From: JBFXCS01 sp050181915
GTDB taxonomy: Bacteria; Actinomycetota; Thermoleophilia; Miltoncostaeales; Miltoncostaeaceae
Direction of reading: 5' to 3'
Assembly (NCBI GenBank): GCA_050181915.1
Contig: JBFXCS010000001.1
Location: forward strand, 186,001 to 250,000
DNA: 64,000 nt
Part shown: positions 51,207 to 60,401 of the stretch, in pieces
How positions within the stretch are numbered: position 1 is the stretch's first letter
Layout of the letters: each line of letters begins with the position of its first letter
Notes under the pieces: model-generated
Database searches by the model: none
What the model was told of the DNA's origin: nothing
What the model saw: the letters and a program-made list of their open reading frames with translations, nothing else
Program-made: the position numbers and the translations under genes

Positions 51207-54017
51207 ATCGACCTACTGCCGTTCATCATCGGTGGGCTTGTCGCGGGATCGGTCTACGGGCTCGCTGGCGTCGGTCTGGTTCTGACCTACAAGACGTCGG
51301 GCATCTTCAATTTCGCGCACGGCTCATTGGCGACCGTCGCCGCCTTTTCTTTCTACTCACTGTACATCCAAAGTGGCATGCCGTGGCCCCTCGCGGCCGC
51401 GATCGTCGTGCTCGTCATCGGTCCGGTGATGGGACTGATAATGGAGCTCGTCACGCGGCCGTTGACCAATGCGGCACTCGTGCTGCAGGTGGTGGCGACG
51501 CTCGGCGTGCTCTTGATCGTCCAGGCCTGCGTCCTCATCATCTACGGCGCCGTTGAGACCCGCGTCGTGCCGCAGTACCTCTCGACCAGCAGCTTCAATA
51601 TCAGCGACACGCCGGTCACCGCTAGTAGCGTGATCGTCTTTCTGCTCACCTTGGGACTGACTGTCGCGCTTTACGTGTACTTCAGGCTGGCGCGGACAGG
51701 GGTTGCCATGCGGGCGGTCGTAGACAACTCTGATTTGCTTGCGCTGTCGGGGACCAATCCGATCCGAGTGAGGCGGCAGGCGTGGATGATCGGCGCCACG
51801 TTTGCGGCGCTGTCGGGGGTCCTCATCGCGCCGCTACTGTCGCAGCTCGACAGTACGACCATTACCTTCCTCGTGGTCACGAGCTTCGGGGCCGCGGCGA
51901 TCGGCCAATTCACGAACCTCCCGCTGACTTACGTGGGCGGCCTCATCATCGGGTTGGCAGGCTCTATCGCCACGAAGTACTTCACAGACGGCATCCTCGC
52001 GGCGCTGCCGGCCGCGCTGCCATTCGTCGTGCTGTTCCTCGTGCTCCTGTTCTCGCCGCGCGCGCGCCTTGCGACGCGGGCGAAGCTCGTGGGACGCAGC
52101 GCCGGTTCGGCGTGGAAGGCTCCGCTGTCAGTCCAGGTGGGCGGTGGGATCGCCGTCTTCGTACTGCTGTGCTTCGTCCCGCAATTCGCCGGTATCCACT
52201 TGGCCGACTGGACGGCCTTCATGGCGAACGTGATTCTCTTCCTGTCGCTGGGACTGTTGGTAAGGACCTCGGGCCAGGTGTCGCTCGCGCAGCTGGCCTT
52301 CGCCGCGATCGGCGTTGCGGCCTTTTCGCACCTCGCCGTCGATCACGGCGTGCCCTGGTTTCTGGCACTGCTCCTAAGCGGTCTGATCGCCGTGCCGATC
52401 GGCGCCGTGCTGGCGATTCCGGCCATCAGGTTGTCGGGTCTGTACCTCGCGCTGGCGACCCTGGGCTTCGGGATCGTGCTGCAGTACATGTTCTACGACC
52501 AGGACTTCATGTTCGGTGTGCTCGGCCTGGGGCTCGATGTCCCGCGGCCGAAGCTCGCGGGCCTGGACTTCACCAGCGACGAAGGCTTCTACTATCTCGT
52601 GCTGGTGCTGGCGCTCATCACCACGCTCGTTCTCGTGGCGTTGAACCGCGGCCGGCTGGGGAGACTGCTGAAGGGACTGTCCGCGAGTCCGACGGCGCTA
52701 TCGACGAGCGGCACCGCCGTGAATGTCACCCTGGTGCTCGTGTTCTGCATCTCGGCGTTCCTGGCCGCCATCGGGGGCGCGGTTGCGGGAGGAGTTCCGC
52801 AGATCGTCACCGCCGACAGCTACGTCCCCATGCTGTCGATCACCTATTTCGCGGTGCTCGTGATCAGCGTCGGAGGCGAACCGTGGTACGCGTTGCTTGC
52901 CGCGGTGGGTATCAACCTGATCCCGTCATACATCGAGGGTGGCGAGGTGAACTACTACCTCACACTGCTCTTCGGAGTCTTCTCCATCCTGTACGCCCTC
53001 ACGCCGGACGAGCAGCGCGGTGTCCCGCGCCCGATCCGGAGGGCAGTCGACCGCGTGTTCCGGCGTGGTGAGGCCGCGGCGGAGGTCGTCGGAGGGCAGG
53101 TCGCGCTCGCAGGGGCTCCGAACGGCGTCGCCACGGCGCAGAACGGCCTCCGCGAGGCAGGCGAGGGGCGAGCATCGCGCGATGTCGCCCGTGCGGCCGA
53201 CAAAGGTCAGTCGGAGGCGGTCGGAGGCGTCAGCGCGGAGGGGCTGCGTGTCCAGTTCGGCGGGCTCGTCGCCGTGAACGACGTGTCACTACAGGCCGCC
53301 GCCGGTCGCATCACGGGCCTGATCGGACCGAACGGCGCCGGCAAGACCACCACGTTCAACGCAATATCAGGCCTCGTGCGTCCAACCGCGGGCAAGGTGA
53401 TCCTCGGCGGCGAGACCGTCAGCGGCCGCGGGCCCTCATCACGCGCCAGGCTAGGCCTCGGGCGCACCTTCCAGCAGATGGAGCTGTTCGACCAGCTGAG
53501 CGTCTACGAGAACGTGGCGATCGGCCGGGAGGGCGGCTACGCCGGAGTCAATCCCCTGAGCCATGTCGCGGCCTCCCGCGCGCAGGCGCGGGTGACTCGC
53601 GAGGCCACCCTCGATGCCCTTGCCCTCTGCGAACTCGAGGTCATCGCCGATGCCACCGTGGGCTCGCTGTCCACGGGACAGAGGCGGCTGGTCGAGTTGG
53701 CGCGCTGTCTGGCCGGGCCGTTCCACACGCTGTTGCTCGATGAGCCGTCCTCGGGTCTGGATCGGCGCGAGACCACCCAGTTCGGGCGGATCCTCCAGCG
53801 CGTGGTGCGCGAGAGGGGCGTGGGGATCCTGCTTGTCGAGCACGATATGGCGCTGGTGACGAGCGTATGCGACTACGTCTATGTCCTCGACTTCGGCCGC
53901 CTGATCTTCTCTGGGACGCCGTCGGAGGTCATGGCGTCGTCCGTGGTCCGTGCCGCCTATCTCGGTAACGAGGAGAACAAGGCGATCGCGGCTCTGTCCG
54001 ACGAGGAGGGAGCATGA
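51207..54017 (+). CDS. Fused ABC importer: LivH permease + LivM permease + LivG ATPase
   Basis: 936 residues in one frame. About 1-290 is LivH-like (DLLPFIIGGLVAGSVYGLAG, KTSGIFNFAHGSLATVAAF). About 295-620 is LivM-like (LSLGLLVRTSGQVSLAQLAF, AIRLSGLYLALATLGFGIVL). After a linker rich in Ala/Gly, about 670-930 is LivG-like (GLIGPNGAGKTTTFNAISG, signature LSTGQRRLVELARCL, LLLDEPSSGLDRRE, EHDMALV). The start is a problem: the frame opens after TAA 51192, and the first codon fitting the ribosome site AAGGGG and homology is ATC 51207. No ATG/GTG/TTG lies before TTG 51327, which would remove the first helix. Overlaps livF by 4 nt. Confidence 0.85.
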   Translation: MDLLPFIIGGLVAGSVYGLAGVGLVLTYKTSGIFNFAHGSLATVAAFSFYSLYIQSGMPWPLAAAIVVLVIGPVMGLIMELVTRPLTNAALVLQVVATLGVLLIVQACVLIIYGAVETRVVPQYLSTSSFNISDTPVTASSVIVFLLTLGLTVALYVYFRLARTGVAMRAVVDNSDLLALSGTNPIRVRRQAWMIGATFAALSGVLIAPLLSQLDSTTITFLVVTSFGAAAIGQFTNLPLTYVGGLIIGLAGSIATKYFTDGILAALPAALPFVVLFLVLLFSPRARLATRAKLVGRSAGSAWKAPLSVQVGGGIAVFVLLCFVPQFAGIHLADWTAFMANVILFLSLGLLVRTSGQVSLAQLAFAAIGVAAFSHLAVDHGVPWFLALLLSGLIAVPIGAVLAIPAIRLSGLYLALATLGFGIVLQYMFYDQDFMFGVLGLGLDVPRPKLAGLDFTSDEGFYYLVLVLALITTLVLVALNRGRLGRLLKGLSASPTALSTSGTAVNVTLVLVFCISAFLAAIGGAVAGGVPQIVTADSYVPMLSITYFAVLVISVGGEPWYALLAAVGINLIPSYIEGGEVNYYLTLLFGVFSILYALTPDEQRGVPRPIRRAVDRVFRRGEAAAEVVGGQVALAGAPNGVATAQNGLREAGEGRASRDVARAADKGQSEAVGGVSAEGLRVQFGGLVAVNDVSLQAAAGRITGLIGPNGAGKTTTFNAISGLVRPTAGKVILGGETVSGRGPSSRARLGLGRTFQQMELFDQLSVYENVAIGREGGYAGVNPLSHVAASRAQARVTREATLDALALCELEVIADATVGSLSTGQRRLVELARCLAGPFHTLLLDEPSSGLDRRETTQFGRILQRVVRERGVGILLVEHDMALVTSVCDYVYVLDFGRLIFSGTPSEVMASSVVRAAYLGNEENKAIAALSDEEGA

Positions 54018-54763
54018 CTGCCACCGTGGAGACGCCTCCGACACTTGCGATCAATAACGTCACGGCCGGCTATGGCCGGACGGTCGTGCTGCGAGACGTC
54101 AGCATCGAGGTCCACCCGGGCAGCGTCGTGGCGCTGCTCGGCCCGAACGGGGCGGGCAAGACGACGACTCTCCGCGTGGCGTCCGGACTTCTCCGCCCCC
54201 GCGAGGGGACGGTCTCGATCAAGAAGGCCGACGTCACGCGCAAGCCGCCTCATGAGATCGCGCGGGCCGGGCTTTGCCTGATCCCCGAGGGGCGCGGCAT
54301 CTTCCGGTCTCTCACCGTCGCCGAGAACCTTCGTCTGCAACTGCCCCCGTGGGCATCCAAGACGGCCAGTTACGACCGGGCTCTCGAGGCCTTCCCCGTG
54401 CTCGCGGAACGTCTTCACCAGCAGGCGGGGAGCCTGTCGGGAGGCCAGCAGCAGATGGTCGCCCTCGCGCGCGCCTACGTATCCTCGCCGAGCGTGGTGC
54501 TGCTCGACGAGGTCTCCATGGGCCTCGCACCGGCTCTCGTCGACGAGATCTTCGTCGCCTTGAGGACGCTCGCCGCCTCCGGGACGGCCCTGCTCCTGGT
54601 GGAGCAGTACGTGAACCTCGCTCTGGACATCGCGGATCACGTCGTCCTCTTGGAGAAGGGATCCGTGGCCTTCTCCGGCTCTCCGTCCGACCTCAGTGAG
54701 GATGCGCTCTTGCGTCACTACCTCGGAACCGAGGCGGAGATGGGAACGGGGGAGCCGAGCTGA
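54014..54763 (+). CDS. livF: ABC transporter ATP-binding protein, LivF type
   Basis: 249 residues. Walker A GPNGAGKTTTLRVASGLL, the LivF-specific IPEGRGIFRSLTVAENLRLQ, signature SLSGGQQQMVALARAYVSSP, Walker B VVLLDEVSMGLAP and switch Gln in LLLVEQYVNLALDIAD. It pairs with the LivG domain of the upstream fusion to power the importer. ATG overlaps the fusion stop (ATGA). Confidence 0.96.
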   Translation: MTATVETPPTLAINNVTAGYGRTVVLRDVSIEVHPGSVVALLGPNGAGKTTTLRVASGLLRPREGTVSIKKADVTRKPPHEIARAGLCLIPEGRGIFRSLTVAENLRLQLPPWASKTASYDRALEAFPVLAERLHQQAGSLSGGQQQMVALARAYVSSPSVVLLDEVSMGLAPALVDEIFVALRTLAASGTALLLVEQYVNLALDIADHVVLLEKGSVAFSGSPSDLSEDALLRHYLGTEAEMGTGEPS

Positions 54764-54908
54764 GCGGTTCGGCGGTCGCGGCCGGCGGCGCTGACCACCG
54801 TCGGAGACGGGCTTTCAGCGGATGGGATCGCGCGTCCCTCCGTGTTCCCGACCTAGACATGAGGGCTCCTCCTCACCGGGGAGCCGAGAAAGATGAAAGG
54901 GGATCGAT

Positions 54909-55238
54909 GTGGCAGAGGTAGTACTCGTTGCGACCATGAAGGGCAAGGACGGCCGCGGTGAGGCCATCGAGCAGGCCTTCGAGGCCGCGATCGAGGGCAG
55001 TCACTCCGAGGCGGGATGCACCTACTACGCCCTGCATCGCGACAAGGGTGCCCCGGACACGGTGGTGCTGGTAGAGGTCTGGGCTAGCGAGGAGGCTTTC
55101 GCCTCCCATATGGAAGAGCCCTGGACCCAGGCGCTGATGACGAACCTCGAAGGCCTGTTGGATGAGCCTCCGGCGGCGGTCTTCCTCGAGCCGCGCGTAC
55201 ACGGTGATGCGTCGAAGGGGCGGCTCGCCACCGTATAA
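54909..55238 (+). CDS. ABM-domain monooxygenase-like protein (YgiN type)
   Basis: 109 residues, GTG start with GAAAGGGG upstream. Single ABM ferredoxin-like domain: EVVLVATMKGKDGRGEAIEQ, EAGCTYYALHRDKGAPDTVV, LVEVWASEEAFASHMEEPW. Relatives oxidise quinols or polyketide-like aromatics without cofactors, or degrade haem; the His and Trp usually near the pocket are present (SHMEEPW). 146 nt after livF, probably in the same unit, and closed by a very strong terminator. Confidence 0.88.
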   Translation: MAEVVLVATMKGKDGRGEAIEQAFEAAIEGSHSEAGCTYYALHRDKGAPDTVVLVEVWASEEAFASHMEEPWTQALMTNLEGLLDEPPAAVFLEPRVHGDASKGRLATV

Positions 55239-55242
55239 TCCC

Positions 55243-55288
55243 GAACAGCCCGGCGGCCCCGAGTAGGGTCGGGGCCGCCGGGCTGTTC
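55243..55288. terminator. Very strong hairpin terminator
   Basis: Perfect 20-bp arms (55243-55262 and 55269-55288) around GTAGGG, immediately after the ABM gene. Likely ends the importer-ABM transcript. Confidence 0.92.
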
Positions 55289-55397
55289 ATCCTCTCCGCC
55301 GATTCCACACACCTGCCGCCCGAAGGAAGTGTCTGCCGTCTTGCGTCACCGGCGTCATGCCGAGGACGCAAGACGGAGACTGCGGGCGTCGGCGATG

Positions 55398-56273
55398 TCA
55401 GCCCTTCGAGGCCGCCAGTTCGGCCTTGGCCAGGTCCCTGGCGCGCATCACTGCTGCGCCGAACCCGTCGGGATCGTTCTCATCGTGCGTGACCTGGTTC
55501 TTCACCACCAGGCCCCCGTCGACAGGCATCACCACGCCGGTGACCCAGCGAGCGGCATCCGAGGCGAAGAACGCGACTGCCTCACCGATGTCCCGCCCCT
55601 CACCGGCGATGGGGATGGGCTGCATCGTCTCGTAGTGCTCGACCAAGTGCGGGATCATCGCATCGCCCACCTCGACCGGCTCGCCGAGCATGTTGCCGAT
55701 GATCGAGGTGAGGATGAAGCCGGGGATGATGACGTTCACCCGGATGTGATGGGGGGCGAGTTCCTCGGCGAGTAGCCGTGTGAAGTTCAGGACCCCCGCC
55801 TTCATCGTTCCGTACGCGGTGCCATTGCCGTAAGTGAGCACCGCGGTGCCCGACGAGTTGTTGATGATCGAGCCCTTGCCTCGTTTTTTCATCAGCGGCA
55901 CGGCCTCCCGGCAGGCGAGCACCGTGCTCCTGAGAAGAAGGGCATTCATGTAGTCCCAGTCTTCGGCGGTCATCTCCTCGATGAGAAGGCCCTTACCCGC
56001 GGCGCCGGCATTGTTGTACATCACGTCGAGGCCGCCGAAGGTCTTCTCTGAGAAGGCGATCGCTTCGATGATGTCCTTCTCTTTGGTGACGTCGCATCTC
56101 ACGAACCTCACCTGACCGGGGAAGCGCTCCTCGAGTGCGGCGCCTTTCTCCTCTTGGATGTCCGCCACGACGACCTGCGCGCCCTGCTCGACGAAGACCT
56201 CGACGGTGCCGAGCCCCATACCCGAGCAGCCGCCGCTGATCCACGCGACTTTACCCTTCAACCGCTCCGACAT
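55398..56273 (-). CDS. Short-chain dehydrogenase/reductase
   Basis: 291 residues. NAD(P) loop ISGGCSGMGLGTVEVFVEQG (SGGCSGMG instead of the usual TGxxxGIG), ADIQEEKG after strand 2 (acidic, favouring NAD), NNAGAAGKG, Ser in INNSSGTAVL, and the YxxxK pair in YGTMKAGVLN. A long C-terminal extension (VVKNQVTHDENDPDGFGAAV and a helical tail) is shared with the pseudogene at 47669. A longer gene of the same subgroup begins at 63481. Oxidises or reduces a hydroxyl of an unknown cluster substrate. Convergent with the ABM gene. Confidence 0.92.
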   Translation of the reverse strand: MSERLKGKVAWISGGCSGMGLGTVEVFVEQGAQVVVADIQEEKGAALEERFPGQVRFVRCDVTKEKDIIEAIAFSEKTFGGLDVMYNNAGAAGKGLLIEEMTAEDWDYMNALLLRSTVLACREAVPLMKKRGKGSIINNSSGTAVLTYGNGTAYGTMKAGVLNFTRLLAEELAPHHIRVNVIIPGFILTSIIGNMLGEPVEVGDAMIPHLVEHYETMQPIPIAGEGRDIGEAVAFFASDAARWVTGVVMPVDGGLVVKNQVTHDENDPDGFGAAVMRARDLAKAELAASKG

Positions 56274-56574
56274 ATACGACCTCCAGTCCGCGGTGCACAG
56301 ATATCGCGAAGACCGGTTTCCGCGGACGGGTAACGGATCTCGCGAGCGGGGATCCCCGCTCGATCAGGCTAGGTTCCATCGGCGTGGCGGGCATCCGTCG
56401 AATGACCGGTGGATAGCCGAGCATTGATCGGCTTTGGGCACGCCGGTGAGCTGATCGGGCGGCGCCACGGGTGATCGTAAGGTTGATACTGGATGCCAAT
56501 GCTGCATCGAGGAACAGTGCACCAGCTTGCTCATAGGTGATCAACGCCGCGGCCTGGAGCCCGGGGCCGCTGAT
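56274..56574. other. Gene-free region upstream of the SDR
   Basis: 301 nt of less GC-rich DNA presumably holding the SDR promoter. I see no convincing gene, repeat or promoter pair. Confidence 0.4.
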
Positions 56575-56720
56575 GCGTGAGGTGCTGAGCAAGTGGCCGC
56601 GTATTCATGCTTTCCGCGTGACCGCGATCCTGCAGGCTCATGGCTATTCGGGCTCCGAGCGGGTAGTGCGTCGGCGCCTGACCGGCCTGCGGTTTGCCGG
56701 CCGTACGGTCCGCGCAGTGC
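56575..56720 (+). mobile_element. Decayed IS21-family transposase (IstA) fragment
   Basis: The frame reads MREVLSKWPRIHAFRVTAIL then QAHGYSGSERVVRRRLTGLR, matching the N-terminal helix-turn-helix segment of IS21 IstA proteins (typical WPRIKAPRVTEILR-GYxGSvdlVRRRLxxLR). Neither the DDE catalytic region nor an istB gene is present, and the flanks are non-coding, so only about 50 codons remain. Confidence 0.6.
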
Positions 56721-56725
56721 ACCGG

Positions 56726-57028
56726 CTACACGTGATCCGTCTCGGGAGCCTCCACCAGGTCACGCCGCACCGCTCGCGGCCTTACTCGGCAGAGTCGAGG
56801 TATGGGGCCGTTGCGCTTCGCCTCCGCCCGGAACAGCTCGACATGCTCTCGGCAGAGCTCGACGGTCGAGCCCAGGGTGTCGCGCGTGATGAAGGATGCG
56901 CGACGGCCACATCGTCGTGAGGGCTGGGTGTCGACGTCGGCCAGGCATGGGTAGAAACCCGCCGTGGCGGGGAGCCGTCTCATCTCGTCGGGGCCGTTCA
57001 CCAAGATCAGCCGAACGCTCCCTTGCAT
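56726..57028 (-). CDS. Possible small protein with paired Cys/His (uncertain)
   Basis: 101 residues if begun at ATG 57028. The segment RCGRRASFITRDTLGSTVEL then CREHVELFRAEAKRNG has the look of a real domain (Cys, then CxxH in an amphipathic helix, a zinc-ribbon-like pattern), and VRLILVNGPDEMRRLPATA upstream is plausible beta/alpha sequence. No ribosome site is obvious, and it lies among decayed elements. It could be a fragment of a larger lost gene. Confidence 0.25.
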   Translation of the reverse strand: MQGSVRLILVNGPDEMRRLPATAGFYPCLADVDTQPSRRCGRRASFITRDTLGSTVELCREHVELFRAEAKRNGPIPRLCRVRPRAVRRDLVEAPETDHV

Positions 57029-57658
57029 CACGCGAGCCGCGGTGAAGGTCTGGAAGGGAGGGCCTCCGGGCGTTTGGGGCGGCAGGTGGCGGCTATCGGG
57101 ACGAACGCCGCGGCTCCTCCTCGTAGATGGTCCCGGGAGCATCTCCGCAGGGGGAGCCGCGGCCCCGCCGGCGGTCCTGGGGCAGCCGCCGACGACCATT
57201 CGCAGCGTGAAAGCACGTCGGTCCTTCCGCACGGTGTCGGGGGGCGTGACAGAGGGTCCTCCTCGTGCACTCGATCTTCCGACGGACTCTCTGGTCGACC
57301 AGGCTAGGTACGGCGACCGTCACGGGCATCTGCAGATCGACCGGGGGATACCCGCGGTCGGAATCTGCAGACGGCGTGTGGGCTGACGGCCCTCGGTCCG
57401 CGGTGACTGATCCGGGCGATCGCTTCGACCAGCAATGCGACCGATGCGTCGCCCCCACGCGGCGACCTAGCGTTCCTCTTGCCTGGGGACCGGATGAACG
57501 GACACTCGATCCGTAGCCGTCCCCTGGGGCTTTCGAAACGGATTCAGCGGATTCCTCTGGCACCGGGAATGACGTGAGTGGCGATGGCCAGAGGGATTGA
57601 GCGCCGCTGGTCACGGTTCCCGGTCGACGGGCGGCGACGATACGAGAGGTGACGTGGG
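57029..57658. other. Gene-free region before the VOC gene
   Basis: About 630 nt with no frame showing convincing protein sequence or a ribosome site; probably decayed DNA plus the promoter of the VOC gene. No repeats noticed. Confidence 0.4.
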
Positions 57659-58798
57659 ATGGCGCAGAAAACAACGGTGACCCAGGGCGGTGGCAACATC
57701 GACAGCGGCCGGCGCGCGGCTATGGCGAAGACAGGGACGACTCCCAGGAAGGTGAACACCGGCGGTCTTCATGATCGGCTCAACCGGATCTCGCACTGGG
57801 ACCTCAACGTCTCTGACGCAGATCGTTCACGGAAGTGGTACGAAAAGCACACGGAGCTGAAGGTGGTCTGCGAGACATCGAGCCACCAGGACTTCCCGAG
57901 TTTGGGCATCACGGACGGGCGCTTCCGGGGCTGGCTCCTGAAGGATCCGCATCAGGCGGGCGGATTCCCGATGATTCACCTCGTCGAATGGATCGATCCC
58001 GCGCCGGTCGGTCAGCCCTATCTGTCTCAGGCGAACGTGGGTTGGTATCGCCTCTGCCCAGGGGTGCGGGACGTTGCGAAGGCCCGCAAGAAGCTCGAGG
58101 CAGACGGTTTTCAGCCCTTCGCGCCGACGACCGACACGATGGCCGCATTCCATCCGGACATCCCGGCGATTCCGTACAAGGTCTTCGGCGTGCATGACCC
58201 CGACGGCATCACTCTGGAGTACGTCGAGTTTGACAATCCGCAGGTGCCGGTCCTGATCGCCAACAACACCGCAGACTGTGACGCACACATCGGTTTCTAC
58301 CTCGATGTGCTCGGCCTGGACTTCCTCCAGGGAACGCAGACCGCCGGCACCGTTCCGAACGTGTACAGCCCGCTTGGCGGCGATACGGAGCTGACGGGCG
58401 CATTCCTTGGGATGCGAGGTGAGACGCGAACCTTCTTCGACTGGCTCCAGTGGACCGAGTCGGTTGAGTATCCCACTCCTTATCAGGAGCCGACGCATCT
58501 CGGGATCATGCGGTGCACGCTGGAGGTCGACGACCTCGACCGCTCGTACGACGCCCTGCTCGATGCGGTTGGAGGGAAGGGCGAGAAGATCTCCCTCAGC
58601 GAGCCCGAGGTGTGGGACTTTGGTCCGGGATTCGGTGCCCATCGCGTCATCAACCTCACCGATTTCGAGGGCACCAGGTTCCAGCTGATCGAGCAACAGG
58701 AGTCGCCGTTCGCGGGGCTCCATCCCCTCGGTGACCCGTTCCCCGAGACCCGCAAGGGCACGCGGAAGAGGTCGAGGAGCAAGAAGGCGTCGAAGTGA
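57659..58798 (+). CDS. Two-domain VOC (vicinal oxygen chelate) protein, ring-cleavage dioxygenase/glyoxalase-like
   Basis: 379 residues. Ribosome site GAGAGGTGAC. After a 35-residue polar N-terminus, two VOC modules: RISHWDLNVSDADRSRKWYE ... FGVHDPDGITLEYVEF (His and Glu likely metal ligands), and a second one spanning HIGFYLDVLGLDFLQG ... HLGIMRCTLEVDDLDRSYDA ... LTDFEGTRFQLIEQ. The two-module layout is that of type I extradiol dioxygenases, but other VOC enzymes share it. The tail is highly basic (RKGTRKRSRSKKASK). Closed by a hairpin terminator. Confidence 0.82.
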   Translation: MAQKTTVTQGGGNIDSGRRAAMAKTGTTPRKVNTGGLHDRLNRISHWDLNVSDADRSRKWYEKHTELKVVCETSSHQDFPSLGITDGRFRGWLLKDPHQAGGFPMIHLVEWIDPAPVGQPYLSQANVGWYRLCPGVRDVAKARKKLEADGFQPFAPTTDTMAAFHPDIPAIPYKVFGVHDPDGITLEYVEFDNPQVPVLIANNTADCDAHIGFYLDVLGLDFLQGTQTAGTVPNVYSPLGGDTELTGAFLGMRGETRTFFDWLQWTESVEYPTPYQEPTHLGIMRCTLEVDDLDRSYDALLDAVGGKGEKISLSEPEVWDFGPGFGAHRVINLTDFEGTRFQLIEQQESPFAGLHPLGDPFPETRKGTRKRSRSKKASK

Positions 58799-58805
58799 CG
58801 GTGCC

Positions 58806-58830
58806 GGGGCCGGCTGTGGTGGCCGGCCCC
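58806..58830 (+). terminator. Hairpin terminator
   Basis: GGGGCCGGC / GCCGGCCCC arms with a 7-nt loop, 7 nt after the VOC stop. Confidence 0.75.
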
Positions 58831-58913
58831 CCGTCGCTCCGGAGATCCGATGACCACTTGCTCCGGCCGCACGATCCACTGAGCGATCGTCCAGCGAGTA
58901 CGGGACCCTCCTG

Positions 58914-60401
58914 ATGCGCCAGGGGCCGCTCGCCGGTCGCTATCCCGCGGTGGCCGCGATGGTCATGGCGGCGCTGATCCCCTTCCTCGCCCTGTCCGCG
59001 GCGGTCGGGCCCGTGACCCCGATCATCGCCCGCGACCTCCACACGAGCATGCAGGCGATGGCCATCGGCGTCGGACTGGCGAACGCCGCCTATGCCGTCG
59101 GCACGGTGCTGGCGGTGCAGTTCTCGCAACTGCTCCCCCAACGGAGGGTCCTGCTGGTCTACGCGTTCGTGCTGGTGGTCGGATCGGTGCTCACCACGAC
59201 CGCCCGGGATGTCGTCATGTACAGCGTGGGCCAGATCCTGGCCGGCCTGTGCACCAGCCTCATGCTGATCGCAGCCGTGCCACCCCTGTCACTCGGGTTC
59301 CCGGCCAGCAAGCTCCGCATCACCGGGATGATCATGAACATGTGCATCTTCGGGGCCGTGGCGCTCGGACCGACCATCGGCGGGCTGCAGGCCGAGGCCG
59401 ACGCGTGGCGGCCGCTGTTCTGGACCGTCTCCGGCATCGCCCTGTTGGCGCTGGTGCTGGCGTTGTTGACTTTCGAGGACGCTCCACCCGCCGACCCGTC
59501 CGCGCCGGTCGACACGCCGGCGCTTCTGCTGGCGACGGTCGGCTGCGTCGCCGCGTTCTTCGGCTCCTCGCAGCTGCTCACGCACCGCTTCCTCAGCCCG
59601 GTATCGATCATCCCGCTGGTGGCGGGCCTGCTTACGATCATCGGGCTGGTCGTCTATCAGTACCGGGCGCGCAATCCGCTGCTGACGATCCGCGAGCTGC
59701 TGGGCAGCTCGATCCCGATCGCCGGCATTATCGTGGCCCTGTTCGCGGCGGCGGCCTCGGTATCGGCCACCGCGCTGACGGCGAGCGCGCTGGCCGAGGA
59801 CTACGGGCCGCTACACCTCGGGTTGCTCTATCTCCCCGAGGCGGGCGGGGCCGTCATCACGGCCATTGCGCTGGGCGTGGTCCTCGACACTCGCTTCCTG
59901 CATCACCTACCGCTGGTTGGAATGGGCTTTCTCGCGGCGGGGATCGCGGTATTCCTCATCCGAGTGCCGTCCACTCAGCCTCTCGCGCTCGTCGCTTCGT
60001 TCCTCACCGGTATCGGGCTGGGTGCGACCGTCGCGCCGGCGCTGTTCGTGGCCGGTTTCTCGTTACGGGCCCTGAACCTCCAGCGGGTGTTCGCCATTGT
60101 TGAGCTGTTTCGGGCCGTAGCGGCTTTCATGATCGCGCCGATCTTCGCCCACCTCGCGGCCTCGGTCGGGGATACCCTGGCCGACGGAGTGCGCATCGCC
60201 CTGTGGATCGGGCTCGGTCTCGCCCTCGTCGGAGCGGTTCTGGCCGTGGCGACGTATGCCTTCAGCGGTGCGCGGCCTCAGACGCCCGACATCGACGGGT
60301 TCGTCTCCGGCCGCACGGCCGCATGGTCTTCGCCGCCGCTGCTTGCGAAGCTCCGCCGAACGGCGGTGCCCGCGGAGGTCGCCACCGAGGGAGTGGACTA
60401 G
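58914..60401 (+). CDS. MFS transporter (DHA2-like, about 14 helices)
   Basis: 495 residues. Hydrophobic helices throughout (AAMVMAALIPFLALSAAVGP, GLANAAYAVGTVLAVQFSQL, MIMNMCIFGAVALGPTIGGL, IVALFAAAASVSATALTASA and others), with the N-terminal half lacking the full GDRxGRR loop (SQLLPQRRVLL instead). A proton-coupled exporter or importer of a small molecule, probably the cluster substrate or a product. The stop is directly followed by the universal stress gene. Confidence 0.88.
   Translation: MRQGPLAGRYPAVAAMVMAALIPFLALSAAVGPVTPIIARDLHTSMQAMAIGVGLANAAYAVGTVLAVQFSQLLPQRRVLLVYAFVLVVGSVLTTTARDVVMYSVGQILAGLCTSLMLIAAVPPLSLGFPASKLRITGMIMNMCIFGAVALGPTIGGLQAEADAWRPLFWTVSGIALLALVLALLTFEDAPPADPSAPVDTPALLLATVGCVAAFFGSSQLLTHRFLSPVSIIPLVAGLLTIIGLVVYQYRARNPLLTIRELLGSSIPIAGIIVALFAAAASVSATALTASALAEDYGPLHLGLLYLPEAGGAVITAIALGVVLDTRFLHHLPLVGMGFLAAGIAVFLIRVPSTQPLALVASFLTGIGLGATVAPALFVAGFSLRALNLQRVFAIVELFRAVAAFMIAPIFAHLAASVGDTLADGVRIALWIGLGLALVGAVLAVATYAFSGARPQTPDIDGFVSGRTAAWSSPPLLAKLRRTAVPAEVATEGVD

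Noticed and set aside
51327..54017. TTG 51327 as the start of the Liv fusion
   Set aside because: It would delete the first LivH helix (DLLPFIIGGLVAGSVYGLAG) and has no ribosome site; AAGGGG fits ATC 51207.
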